DNA of 64,000 nucleotides from assembly GCA_934292725.1 (NCBI GenBank), contig CAKQXY010000014.1:5365-69364 (forward strand), written 5' to 3'. Origin of the DNA: an uncultured Lachnospiraceae bacterium. GTDB taxonomy: Bacteria; Bacillota; Clostridia; Lachnospirales; Lachnospiraceae. The notes under the pieces were generated by a model. That model did no database searches and was not told the DNA's origin. It worked only from the letters and a program-made list of their open reading frames with translations. This document shows, piece by piece, positions 50,901-59,432 of the stretch; position 1 is the stretch's first letter, and the number at the start of each line of letters is the position of its first letter. A program made the position numbers and the translations under genes.

Positions 50901-53600
50901 ACGAAGACAGCTTTTAAAGATGGCAAGCTTACAGTTAGAAAGAACTGCAAGTACACAATAACGTATAAGACAAAGGTTGATTATAAGGGCAGTACATCAG
51001 CGTCTTATACGAATAAAGTAAAAGTAGGTGATTATGAGACAGGCACAAAGGTAGATATAAATAAATCTGAACTTTATAAAGAAAAAAAGGCATCATCAGA
51101 TCAAAAGTTGTTGGGAGATGGAAAGACAGTAAGTCAGAGATGGACGATTACATTGAATCCTGAGAAGAATTCAAAGGATAAGTTTACAGTAAAGGATGTC
51201 ATGACCGACAGCAATGAAGCTGTGAATGGAGACCTTCACTATACGACAAAAGCATTGCTTGAAGAAGGTTTCGATGCACTTTTAAAAGATGGCATTAATT
51301 ATTCATTTAAGTGCTATGACGCTTCTGACAATGAAATAACAGATGACACGAGTCATGTAGTGAGGTTTGAATTGACCATACAACCTAATACGACTTGGAG
51401 TGGAGATGCAGTGAATATCGAGTATAAGAGCTTGTTCTCTGTAGAAAGTTTGAATGATGGAGAAACCATATCCGTTAAAAATACTGCAATCGTTGGTGAT
51501 GTATCTCATGATGCGAACGCTAGTTATACGAAGAAAAAGAGATTGATTAAGTATATCTGGGCGAAGGATCAGAATGGAAATTATAATTGGTGTTCAGGCT
51601 CTTGGAATGTAAACTTCGAAGATGCAGGCGGAAAGCTGAAATACAGAATACAGCTATTCCCAGACAAGGATGAAGATTTTGTAATAACAGATGCCATTCC
51701 AGGAGGATTGTCGTTGGAGGCCAAAGATGTTAGGGTAATTCTTGAAAATCAGAATAATACTTGGGAACATTATGTGGAAGGCAGCTACGATATTAATTCA
51801 GAGCAATATAAGCCTGAAATTAATGTGGTTGGTCAAGATCTGACTGTAAAGATTAAAAGTGGTTTTTCTGCATTACTTACGAGTGGCAATAGCTTTGTGG
51901 TTGAATATACGGTAAATGTCACAGATGAGTTCTGGAATAGCTTGAAGAATACAGAAAAGAAGTATACCAACATAGCTGCTTGGAATGGAAGGACAGAATC
52001 ACAGGAAACAACGATCAAACGTCATGTTCCAGTGCTTGAAAAGGATGGTGAACAGCCTCTTAATGAGAAAGGAGAACCTTTAAATGAGGTAAAATATTAT
52101 GTAATCATTAATGCTGCTGGTGAAAAATTAAATGGTGGAAAGCCACTTACGCTGATGGATAATTTGAATGCTGATGGTATATCTGTTGCACTTCAAACAG
52201 AGAATGTCAAACTGTATAGTTATAACCCAACTAATGAGAAAAATCATTATAAAGGTGAGCAGCTTTCAACATCTGCTTTTCAGTTTAGATATGATGAACC
52301 AAAAAAACAGTTTACAGCAGTTGTGCCAGATGAAACACCATGTGTTCTTGAGTATGTTTATGAAATTGAAAACATGAATGACAAAGCTTCAGCTACATTT
52401 TCAAACAGTGTATTGCTTTCTGGTGTAGATGAAAGTACCACGTCAGAAAATGTTGTAGTAAAAAAAGCAACGTCAAGTGCGTGGGTAAAGAAATCAGATA
52501 AGTTGCAGTTGGTCAAGGTAGATGCAGATCGTTATCAGATCACGTTGAACGATGCGGAATTTAAGTTGCAAAAGTATGAAAATTCGAATTGGACTTATGT
52601 AGATGGTACATACAAAACAGTAGAAAATGGTACCGCTATCATTGACTTAACAGAACTTACACGAGATTGTTTGTATGGTGTAGTCGAAACCAAGGCACCA
52701 GATGGATATACACAAAGTGATGTAAAGTATTACTTTGTGGCATTAGCTGAGAATAAAAAGGCAGATGACTGGTGGAATAATAATAGTTACAATATGACAC
52801 AATTGGGAATCACTAGAAGTGACATTACGTTTGTTGCATATAGTGGCTTTGAAGAACTGTATATTCCAAATAAGGCATCCAGTCTTAAGGTAACAAAGCT
52901 TTGGCGAAATCCAGATGGTTCACCAACAACAGGTACAAAAGATGTAACTGTTTGGTTGTATCAGAACACGACTAAAAAGCAGTTCTATACGGTAACAGTG
53001 CAGTTTGTTACAGATCAAGTATGGAGAGAGGAAAAACTTCAGGTAAAGCCAGGTACTGCGATTACATTAAATAAGGACTCTTGGGAGAATTTTACTGTAA
53101 ATGGTAAGTCGATTTGCAGTGTGTCAGGAAAATGGAAATACGTTTCTGAACCAATTACAGGAGATTGCACAATTGTAATAAGTTATGGTTGGAATGGTAT
53201 TAAGCTTGAAGACTTTGCTAGGTGTGTATATTCTCCAGCTGAATATGTAATTGATACAAGTGTAAAGTATGGAAATGAAGTTAATCTAACAAGCACAAAC
53301 GGATATACAGCAAGATGGGATAACCTTCCGGCTACAGATAATAATGGAAGCCCAGTATATTATACTGTAAAGGAAGTTAGCAACCTAGGCGGCTACACAG
53401 TAAGCTATCTGAATAATGATGGTATTCAGAGTGGTGAGATTACAATCATTAACAAACAGAATGAGGAAGTTATCACCCTCCCAGAAACCGGTGGAACCGG
53501 TACCTATTGGTATACCATGGGCGGCGTGCTCCTAACAGCAGGGGCAGCATTCCTGATATATAAAAAACACATGCAGAAAGGAGGCAAGAGAATTTGGTAA
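47949..53600 (+). CDS. Giant LPETG-anchored surface adhesin / pilus tip protein with Cys/His repeats
   Basis: 1,883-residue secreted protein. Order: basic tail and signal helix (about 22-47); eleven Cys/His repeats HxHxxxCY...C (about 54-294); Ser/Glu/Thr linker (about 298-480); CHAP-like domain (about 484-590) with PGDVIFFDNDGDGIADHVGII but no Cys at the usual catalytic place; long run of Cna/isopeptide-type beta domains. Near the end are a prealbumin-like domain with E-box VVETKAPDGY, a Cna-B like domain, the sorting signal LPETG (1844-1848), a membrane helix and a basic tail. Start TTG 47949 follows AGAAAGGGGG. It is the likely tip adhesin of the pilus. A stem-loop covers the stop codon. 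Confidence 0.88.
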   Translation: MENPLRKQIRSIMKDHKKRQMWYRIVTTLAVVVVFVTTYMLILPAITMENKAECGITEHKHDANCYSSHYEKEKELACTTDSLGVHKHTEACYDAEHKLICGYADFVIHEHDASCYDKDGNLVCTIPEHKLHQHTPECYQMQKQLVCTQEESVGHTHTPECYTKQQGALICGKEEHTHGEGCYDAEGNLICTLEEHTHSDECYEWTDVLTCTIPESAGHTHSEACYQDVQVLICEEPAELHTHTAECYKDGVLACGKLELKEHKHSETCFTEKQVLVETLICDRVEHVHTDECYKKSTEETATSEAVTASQNEETSSEDESSETASIEETSTEETSIEETSTEEASSEADTDAEESSTEASIEEISLEESSTEETSIEETSLEAVSEDESEAESETETAEEAESESEVESESESEPEESSSIEAETEEESSEEVSTEEESSEEESFEETSTEEASEEELTSEEASTEEDVSEAEEESSELPQLTGFWPMDMMEVAHALVGSNEHDLVKFCLDYIGISDMGYDSDLTTWIDNLTELNLYSSREDLIPSPGDVIFFDNDGDGIADHVGIITDVTENEEDGQELITVAQSNHDGLVEEQEYQTDDERIVGQGSIIQNDYPNYAPIQNGTMTLENDVNLADYITSIVMQKKNGNNYQDVDQFQDGDQVRVAIEYKVENGKVTSENRTLVYQLPKGVRPNQSLGGKITGEINGKQYTDLGDYIISADGKISIMFNDTFFTTHSDFTGGIEFEGTASLDGSTESQEVKFKADGKTYTINPKPKDSDLTIKKTRSEPENGKITYTVTASSENGTDNDQVKIVDRLTYSGLKNVTVKRPTVKKGNFDIPYNNSDYEIKSDTGYSEYTLKLPALKAGESYTVSYEVDYGTVVGNGYASISNKADGYKGDTWKSSDQTNNVEISKQMIKKEGSATDNNQAINWTIEINPNHVADFEGKFAIEDLLNGKQIDLTNADDFKVTETDMGNNWQSTDVTKTAFKDGKLTVRKNCKYTITYKTKVDYKGSTSASYTNKVKVGDYETGTKVDINKSELYKEKKASSDQKLLGDGKTVSQRWTITLNPEKNSKDKFTVKDVMTDSNEAVNGDLHYTTKALLEEGFDALLKDGINYSFKCYDASDNEITDDTSHVVRFELTIQPNTTWSGDAVNIEYKSLFSVESLNDGETISVKNTAIVGDVSHDANASYTKKKRLIKYIWAKDQNGNYNWCSGSWNVNFEDAGGKLKYRIQLFPDKDEDFVITDAIPGGLSLEAKDVRVILENQNNTWEHYVEGSYDINSEQYKPEINVVGQDLTVKIKSGFSALLTSGNSFVVEYTVNVTDEFWNSLKNTEKKYTNIAAWNGRTESQETTIKRHVPVLEKDGEQPLNEKGEPLNEVKYYVIINAAGEKLNGGKPLTLMDNLNADGISVALQTENVKLYSYNPTNEKNHYKGEQLSTSAFQFRYDEPKKQFTAVVPDETPCVLEYVYEIENMNDKASATFSNSVLLSGVDESTTSENVVVKKATSSAWVKKSDKLQLVKVDADRYQITLNDAEFKLQKYENSNWTYVDGTYKTVENGTAIIDLTELTRDCLYGVVETKAPDGYTQSDVKYYFVALAENKKADDWWNNNSYNMTQLGITRSDITFVAYSGFEELYIPNKASSLKVTKLWRNPDGSPTTGTKDVTVWLYQNTTKKQFYTVTVQFVTDQVWREEKLQVKPGTAITLNKDSWENFTVNGKSICSVSGKWKYVSEPITGDCTIVISYGWNGIKLEDFARCVYSPAEYVIDTSVKYGNEVNLTSTNGYTARWDNLPATDNNGSPVYYTVKEVSNLGGYTVSYLNNDGIQSGEITIINKQNEEVITLPETGGTGTYWYTMGGVLLTAGAAFLIYKKHMQKGGKRIW
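48108..48830 (+). repeat. Eleven Cys/His protein repeats within the adhesin
   Basis: Unit pattern HxHxxxCY, 6-13 residues, C, then a few acidic residues leading to the next HxH. Examples are HTHSEACY, HEHDASCY and HTHTAECY. Spacing between units varies. The regular two His/two Cys content suggests metal sites or disulfides. Confidence 0.85.
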
Positions 53601-53629
53601 CAAATTCTCTAACTCCCCAAGCATGGGGA
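53587..53629 (+). promoter_or_regulatory. Two stem-loops between adhesin and backbone pilin genes
   Basis: First: AGAGAATTTG gtaa CAAATTCTCT (53587-53610), a perfect 10-bp stem with a GNRA-type loop that contains the adhesin stop codon. Second: TCCCC aagca TGGGGA (53614-53629). No T-run follows. They probably process the transcript or protect it, allowing more pilin than adhesin to be made. Confidence 0.6.
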
Positions 53630-53729
53630 ACCCTCAATATACGCAATTCCTACGCATTATTCAGAGGGAGGGCATAGCCCAAAAAACAAAAAAAGGATAG
53701 GAATAGAAAAGAAAGCGAGGAAGTAAAAT

Positions 53730-55286
53730 ATGAAGAAAATGAAAAAAGTCATGGCTCTTTTACTCAGCTTAGTCATGGTACTTGCAATGAGTATCGCAAC
53801 GTTTGCAACAGAAGGTTCAACTGGAAGTAGCACTTCAACGACAATTACAATTCAGGGAGGTGCTGATGGTTCTGTATACTCAGCGTACAAATTAATGGAC
53901 GTATCAGTAGATGCAGCAGGAAAAAATTTTACTTATACAGTAAATAGTAAGTATAGTATGGCTTTACAAGTGGCAACGGGAAAAGGTACAGATGCAGCAG
54001 TAATTAAGTACCTTAATGATAATAAGGATGATGAAGCTGCTATAAGAAAATTTGCAGATTTTGTATATAAGTATTTGACAACGGCAGGAATGGGAGCAGA
54101 AGCTGAATCATCTAACAATGTGTTCACTGTAGATAAAGGCTATTATTTAATCGCAGAAAAAACGCCTGGAAATAAACAGGATACATATTCTCTTGTTATG
54201 TTGAATACTCTGGGAAATGATTCAATAACAATCAATACAAAAGAGAGTACGCCGACATTAGAAAAGAAGATTAAGGAAAAAAATGATAGCACAGGTAAAG
54301 AAACTGATTGGCAGGATGGCGCTGATTATGATTTAGGCGATGTAATTCCATTTAAGCTTACAGGTACCGTTTCTTCAAGAATTGCAAACTACACGACTTA
54401 CTATTATGCATTTCATGATAAAATGTCAGCTGGACTTACATTTAATGTTGATTCCGTTACAGTTACAATTGATGGAACTAAGATTGATAAATCTAAGTAT
54501 TCAGTGAAAACTGAAGGATTAACTGATGGTTGTACATTTGAAGTAGTGTTTGATGATTTAAAGAAAGCAGGAGTAGCATTAACTGGAAATAGTAAGGTTG
54601 TTGTTGAATATAAGGCAACTTTAAATGAAAAAGCTGTACTTGGTTCTGTGGGAAATCCAAATGATGCAAAATTAGAGTACAATAACAATCCGTATTATGA
54701 GGAAAATGGTAAGCCTGAGAATCCTGGTGAGACACCTTGGGATGGAGTAATTGTATTTACTTATAAGTTGGTTGCAAACAAAGTAAATCAGAATGGTGCT
54801 TCGGTAAATGGTGCTGGATTTACTCTTTATAAGTATAATGAAGAAATAAAAGACTATAAAAAAGTTGGAGAAGAAATTAAAGGAACTGATGATAAACCAG
54901 TAACTACATTCGAATTTAGCTATCTGGATGCAGGAAAGTATAAGTTAGTTGAGTCATCAGTACCAGCTGGCTATTCAGCAGCGCCAGATCTTGTATTTGA
55001 AGTGAAGGCAACTTATACAGCAGATATGGGTGCAACAGGCAATAAGCCAACATTGACAGCACTTGAAATTATTGATGAAAATGGAAATACAATTTCTGGT
55101 GAAGATAAGGTATTTACTACTAATTTGGAAAAAGGTTCTGCTGAAACTGACGTAGTCAACAAGTCTGGTTCAACCCTTCCTACCACCGGTGGCATGGGTA
55201 CCACAATCTTCTACGTTGTTGGTTCTATCCTTGTTCTTGGCGCAGCAATCCTTCTGATCACCAAGAAGCGCATGAGCGCACGCTAA
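53730..55286 (+). CDS. Major (backbone) pilin with LPTTG sorting signal
   Basis: 518-residue secreted pilin. Signal peptide (about 1-27, ending near TFAT), isopeptide-type D1/D2 domains with candidate Lys in TPTLEKKIKEK, a C-terminal Cna-B/prealbumin-like domain with E-box KLVESSVPAGY, then LPTTG (483-487), a membrane helix and basic tail. This is the layout of SpaA/FimA-like shaft pilins joined by a class C sortase. ATG after GCGAGGAAGTAAAAT. The sortase gene follows 211 bases downstream. Confidence 0.93.
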   Translation: MKKMKKVMALLLSLVMVLAMSIATFATEGSTGSSTSTTITIQGGADGSVYSAYKLMDVSVDAAGKNFTYTVNSKYSMALQVATGKGTDAAVIKYLNDNKDDEAAIRKFADFVYKYLTTAGMGAEAESSNNVFTVDKGYYLIAEKTPGNKQDTYSLVMLNTLGNDSITINTKESTPTLEKKIKEKNDSTGKETDWQDGADYDLGDVIPFKLTGTVSSRIANYTTYYYAFHDKMSAGLTFNVDSVTVTIDGTKIDKSKYSVKTEGLTDGCTFEVVFDDLKKAGVALTGNSKVVVEYKATLNEKAVLGSVGNPNDAKLEYNNNPYYEENGKPENPGETPWDGVIVFTYKLVANKVNQNGASVNGAGFTLYKYNEEIKDYKKVGEEIKGTDDKPVTTFEFSYLDAGKYKLVESSVPAGYSAAPDLVFEVKATYTADMGATGNKPTLTALEIIDENGNTISGEDKVFTTNLEKGSAETDVVNKSGSTLPTTGGMGTTIFYVVGSILVLGAAILLITKKRMSAR

Positions 55287-55442
55287 TTGTTTTGTCAGCA
55301 CGATTGATTCGTTAATAATTAATCAGTTAAACAGAGCAAAAAAGTTATTTGTGCGAGAGATGACTATCATTACGTAAACGGTAGCCGAGGCTCCTTCGTA
55401 GAACATCCGGGTAACACAAAGATAACACAAAGAAACAAACTA
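55287..55442. other. Gap between pilin and sortase genes
   Basis: No gene. It contains the string CCGGGTAACAC shared with the region at 18811-18824. It also has an ACG...CGT palindromic stretch (about 55374-55404) that, on the minus strand, loosely resembles the repeat near sigG. Confidence 0.3.
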
Positions 55443-55484
55443 GGTTGCAATCGGATGCCTCTTTTGAGGCATCCAGATACAACC
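55443..55484 (+). promoter_or_regulatory. Hairpin directly upstream of sortase gene
   Basis: GGATGCCTC tttt GAGGCATCC (55453-55474) is a perfect 9-bp stem, enclosed by GGTTG/CAACC (55443-55447, 55480-55484). The sortase ribosome site (GTGAGGAGAGCTT) follows directly. No T-run after it, so it is not a terminator. Confidence 0.65.
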
Positions 55485-55497
55485 GTGAGGAGAGCTT

Positions 55498-56325
55498 ATG
55501 AAGTGGATCAAAAAAAATATGACTACCATCTTATTACTCTTGATTCTCTTGGTAGGTCTGTCCTTACTGCTGTATCCGACCGTCAGCGATTATTGGAACT
55601 CGCTGCATCAGTCGAGAGCAATTGCCACATATGCACAGGCAGTTGCCGAAGTAGATGATAAGCAGTATGAGCACATGTGGGAAGATGCTTACGAATATAA
55701 CCAGCAGCTTAAAAGTAAGTCAAACCGCTGGATCATGACAGACGAAGAGCGAGAAGAATATGAATCACTGTTAAATGTCAGTGACAACGGAATCTTGGGA
55801 TACATAGAAATTCCAAAGATCAAGGTTTCGCTTCCAATCTATCATGGTACAGACGAAGGTATCCTTCAGATTGCAGTTGGTCACATCGAAGGCTCATCGC
55901 TTCCAGTTGGAGGACCGGGAACACATGCCGTATTATCAGGACACAGAGGTTTGCCCTCTGCTAAGCTTTTTACCAATTTGGATGAGCTGGTAGTAGGTGA
56001 TGAATTTTTAATTCGTGTTCTGGATGAAACATTGACATATGAGGTAGATCAGATTCGAATCGTAGAGCCGGATGATCTGTCAGATCTTGAAATTGAAGAA
56101 GACAAAGATCTGTGTACACTGGTCACTTGTACACCATATGGAATCAATACGCATCGTCTTCTAGTTAGAGGACACCGCGTAGAGACAAAGGCAAGCGCAA
56201 GTGCTATTCGCGTTACAGCGGATGCGATTCAGATAGAACCAAAGTTGGTTGCACCAGCCGTAGCAGTGCCGATTCTAGTAGTGCTGTTGATCTGGGTTCT
56301 CTTGCACAGCCGCAAGAGAAAGTGA
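55498..56325 (+). CDS. Class C (pilus) sortase
   Basis: 275-residue membrane transpeptidase that joins pilin subunits. N-terminal helix (about 8-27), C-terminal helix (about 247-269), and catalytic His149 (LSGHRG), Cys211 (TLVTCTPYG) and Arg220 (NTHR). Two membrane segments and the TLxTC site fit class C enzymes. The N-terminal domain before the core could form a lid, but a DPW/DPF lid motif is not obvious. ATG after GTGAGGAGAGCTT. It is followed 23 bases later by a surface protein gene. Confidence 0.93.
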   Translation: MKWIKKNMTTILLLLILLVGLSLLLYPTVSDYWNSLHQSRAIATYAQAVAEVDDKQYEHMWEDAYEYNQQLKSKSNRWIMTDEEREEYESLLNVSDNGILGYIEIPKIKVSLPIYHGTDEGILQIAVGHIEGSSLPVGGPGTHAVLSGHRGLPSAKLFTNLDELVVGDEFLIRVLDETLTYEVDQIRIVEPDDLSDLEIEEDKDLCTLVTCTPYGINTHRLLVRGHRVETKASASAIRVTADAIQIEPKLVAPAVAVPILVVLLIWVLLHSRKRK

Positions 56326-56348
56326 TAATAGGAAGGAGACAAGAGGGT

Positions 56349-57227
56349 ATGAAAAATAGGAGAATAAAACAGTATTTGCAAGGCCTGTTATTGATAATAT
56401 GTCTGTTGGCAACATCCTGCGCACAGATTATAGCAGTCAATGCAGACGAGCAGGATGTTTCATTGGAGATTACATTGGAGGATGAATCCACTCCGATGGA
56501 GGGCGTCATCTTCAGCATGTATCAGATCACAGACGGCATCACGGCACCAGACGGACAGTCATTAAAGTTTATGCCTGATTTCGAAGATTGTGGTTATAAG
56601 ACAGATGTGAAGACTGCAAAAGAGCTAGTTGCACTGAGCAGACGTTTAAAGATCTGGATAGATGAGAATGATGTTCAGCCAACCTATACACTGGCAACAG
56701 ATGTGACAGGACGCTGCAGCATTTCTTCTATTCCATTTGGTATGTACCTGATTGTTCCAAGTTCCTATGATGACTATGGCCCAGTAGTTATGTCACTTGT
56801 ATTTCTTCCGGGACTCGATGCAAACGGCGATTTGATCTATCAAAACCGCATTATTCCAAAGCATTCCATTCCAGAAGAAGATGAGCCGGACGGACCAACC
56901 AATCCGCACGAGAGTAATTCAACGACACCAGAAGAGACAACTCCAGACGAGAGCAAGTCATCAGAAGAAGAGACAACACCGTCCGAGAGCAGAACACCGG
57001 AAGAAGAGTCAAGCCCATATCAGCCAACGTCTCCGGCAGCACCAACGACACCAAGTCAGCCAACATCAACCACAGCACCGCAGCCAACCACACCGCCAGC
57101 ATCACCAAGACGTATCCTCGGTATCGAAGATCCAACAGGACGCATTGGTATGATGATGGTCACAGCAGGCGTAGGAATAATGGCACTCGCAATTGTGCTG
57201 ATAGTAAGAAGAGAACTGAAAAAATAA
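56349..57227 (+). CDS. Minor pilus-locus surface protein without LPXTG
   Basis: 292 residues. Signal peptide (cleavage likely near AVNADE, about 31), a SpaA-like beta domain (ITLEDESTPMEGVIFSMYQI), a long Pro/Thr/Ser/Glu-rich stalk (about 185-255), a C-terminal membrane helix (about 262-287) and a basic end. The spot where LPXTG is expected reads ILGIEDPTG, so it may stay as a transmembrane basal anchor rather than be cut by sortase. ATG after GAAGGAGACAAGAGGGT. Likely the basal or minor subunit of the pilus; inferred from context. Confidence 0.78.
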   Translation: MKNRRIKQYLQGLLLIICLLATSCAQIIAVNADEQDVSLEITLEDESTPMEGVIFSMYQITDGITAPDGQSLKFMPDFEDCGYKTDVKTAKELVALSRRLKIWIDENDVQPTYTLATDVTGRCSISSIPFGMYLIVPSSYDDYGPVVMSLVFLPGLDANGDLIYQNRIIPKHSIPEEDEPDGPTNPHESNSTTPEETTPDESKSSEEETTPSESRTPEEESSPYQPTSPAAPTTPSQPTSTTAPQPTTPPASPRRILGIEDPTGRIGMMMVTAGVGIMALAIVLIVRRELKK

Positions 57228-57272
57228 AATTTGTGACAAAAGTTAAATATAGGTTTTTCATTGGCCGTCCGC

Positions 57273-57302
57273 TACAATAGTAGTGGGCGGTTAATTTTTT
57301 TG
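57273..57302 (+). terminator. Terminator of the pilus locus
   Basis: CCGTCCGC pairs with GTGGGCGG (with G-U pairs), followed by TTAATTTTTTT. Confidence 0.75.
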
Positions 57303-57329
57303 GTCCGCCTTCATATCCTCCAGCTTTGC

Positions 57330-57358
57330 TTGACTTTAACCATGTAAAAGTGTACAAT
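57330..57358 (+). promoter_or_regulatory. Sigma-A promoter for the AI-2E transporter and ABC genes
   Basis: TTGACT (57330-57335), 17-base spacer, TACAAT (57353-57358). Confidence 0.75.
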
Positions 57359-57386
57359 AACAGCAGAAAATTTGGAGGTGAATTTA

Positions 57387-58706
57387 GTGCTTAGAAAGAA
57401 GGAAGATGAGAAATACTTTAAAATCGCTGTCACGGGAGTAGCCATCCTGCTGATCGGGATGGTCTGCTTCTTTTTGTTTTATCGAATCCGCGGATTTGGT
57501 GCCTTTTTTCATGATCTGGTAGGCATTTTGGAGCCATTTATCTATGGCTTTGTCATTGCCTATGTGCTTAGGCCGACATGTCGCTGGTGGGAGAAGGAAT
57601 TAAGGAAGCTTTTAGTGCGCGCACATGTAAAACATGCGCAGGGAATTGCATCTGCACTGGCAATCACATTTTGTGAACTTTTAACACTTACTATTGTAAT
57701 TGCATTATTTATGCTTGTAATTCCTCAGGTAATAACAAGTATATTGTCACTTGTCAGTGTGCTGCCAGATCAACTTGACAACAGCAATAAGTGGCTTCAC
57801 GATATGTTAGAAAAATATCCAACTATGCAGCAAAGCTGGGATGGTTTATATGCAGAGCTGTCCACACGTCTGCGTGAATGGTTAAAGACAGATTTAACAC
57901 CGATGCTTCAGACGATAATCAACGGTCTTAGCAATCAGGTAGTAAATATTGTTGGTTTCTTAAAAAATGCATTTTTAGGATTGATCGTTTCTATCTATCT
58001 GCTTGCAGGACGAAAACGTTTTCTTGCGCAGGGCAGACTGATTCTTTACGGTGCTTTTAAGGAAAAATGGGCAAAGCTGATTGAAGATGAAATCATTTAT
58101 GCCGATAAGATGTTTAGCGGCTTCTTAATGGGTAAGCTTGTTGATTCACTGATTATTGGAGTGATCTGTTTTATCGGAACGTATATGATGGGAATTAAGT
58201 CAGCGCTGCTCGTCAGTGTTGTTGTCGGTGTGACAAATATAATTCCATTTTTTGGACCATACATTGGTGCAATTCCATCAACTCTTTGGCTGCTTCTTGA
58301 AAATCCGATTCATGCATTTTATTTCTTGATCTTTGTTATTATTCTTCAGCAGATCGATGGAAATATTATTGGACCGAAGATTCTTGGTAATTCCACAGGA
58401 TTGTCTAGTTTTTGGGTATTATTTTCTATCTTATTCTTTGGCGGACTTTGGGGATTTGTCGGCATGATTATCGGCGTACCGTTCTTTGCAGTTATCTATG
58501 ACATTATCACAAGACTTGTAATGAGAGGACTTCGCCATAATCAAAGAGACGATATGCTTATGACATATGATGAGCAATATGTCAAAAAGTCAAAAGCAAC
58601 GCCGCGGCAGGAAATGCTTTGGTCAGAGGAAGAAAAGCAGGAGCTGACACAGGAAGAAACAGAGCAAAAAGAAGGCAAATCAGACGAAGACAGAAAGGAA
58701 CTTTAA
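57387..58706 (+). CDS. AI-2E family transporter (YtvI/PerM-like)
   Basis: 439-residue polytopic membrane protein with about seven to eight helices. Family features are the central amphipathic stretch, the GKLVDSLIIGVICFIGTYMMG segment and FFGPYIGAIPSTLW. The family includes the AI-2 exporter TqsA and also sodium/proton antiporters, so the substrate is unclear. The start is GTG 57387 after TTGGAGGTGAATTTA. The tail is charged. It overlaps the ABC ATPase start by one base. Confidence 0.9.
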   Translation: MLRKKEDEKYFKIAVTGVAILLIGMVCFFLFYRIRGFGAFFHDLVGILEPFIYGFVIAYVLRPTCRWWEKELRKLLVRAHVKHAQGIASALAITFCELLTLTIVIALFMLVIPQVITSILSLVSVLPDQLDNSNKWLHDMLEKYPTMQQSWDGLYAELSTRLREWLKTDLTPMLQTIINGLSNQVVNIVGFLKNAFLGLIVSIYLLAGRKRFLAQGRLILYGAFKEKWAKLIEDEIIYADKMFSGFLMGKLVDSLIIGVICFIGTYMMGIKSALLVSVVVGVTNIIPFFGPYIGAIPSTLWLLLENPIHAFYFLIFVIILQQIDGNIIGPKILGNSTGLSSFWVLFSILFFGGLWGFVGMIIGVPFFAVIYDIITRLVMRGLRHNQRDDMLMTYDEQYVKKSKATPRQEMLWSEEEKQELTQEETEQKEGKSDEDRKEL

Positions 58707-59413
58707 TGGCAACAATACTTGAATGCAGTGAGCTGACGAAAAAATATGGTTCACACAGAGCAGTAGACAATTTGAATCTGCAGATTGAACGTGGCCGCGT
58801 CTATGCGCTGCTTGGTCCAAATGGAAGCGGAAAGAGTACGTTTATGAAGATGGCGGCAGGGCTGATTCATCCAAGCAGCGGCAAGATCTTATTTGAGGGG
58901 GAGTCAGTTGGTAAAAATAGTAAGGCAAAGACAGTCTATATGCCGACAGAATCATATTTTTACTCATATATGACATGGAAGGATGCCGGTAATTATTTTG
59001 CTGACTTTTATGAAGATTTTCAGCCGCAGGTATATGAACAGCTATTGTCAGCATTTTCATTGGAACCTAAAATGAAGATTTCAAAAATGTCTTCTGGTAT
59101 GATGGCAAAGGGCAAGGCGGCGCTCGCACTTTCGCGTGATGCAAGTCTTATTATGCTTGATGAGCCGTTAAATGGCATTGATATCATTGCGAGAGATCAG
59201 ATTTTGGAAACAATTCAAAAGTATTGCTCTCCAACGAAAACGTTTCTTGTGTCAAGTCATCTTGTCGATGACTTAGAACGCATGACAGATGATGCTATAT
59301 TTATGAAAAATGGCGGACTTGTCATGTGCGGCAAGGTGGATGAGCTGACAAAACATCACGGAAAAACAATGACAGAGCTTTACAAAGAAGTTTACAACGA
59401 CTGTGTGATGTGA
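58706..59413 (+). CDS. ABC transporter ATP-binding protein
   Basis: 235-residue ABC ATPase. Walker A GPNGSGKST (37-45), signature MSSGMMAKG (128-136) in place of LSGGQ, Walker B LIMLDEP (148-154) and a switch His in VSSHLVDD. This signature variant is typical of small ABC-2 type exporters. The permease gene follows after 19 bases. ATG 58706 after GAAAGGAACTTTA. Substrate unknown; such pairs often export peptides or toxic compounds. Confidence 0.93.
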   Translation: MATILECSELTKKYGSHRAVDNLNLQIERGRVYALLGPNGSGKSTFMKMAAGLIHPSSGKILFEGESVGKNSKAKTVYMPTESYFYSYMTWKDAGNYFADFYEDFQPQVYEQLLSAFSLEPKMKISKMSSGMMAKGKAALALSRDASLIMLDEPLNGIDIIARDQILETIQKYCSPTKTFLVSSHLVDDLERMTDDAIFMKNGGLVMCGKVDELTKHHGKTMTELYKEVYNDCVM

Positions 59414-59432
59414 TCATTTGGAGGACAGAAAA

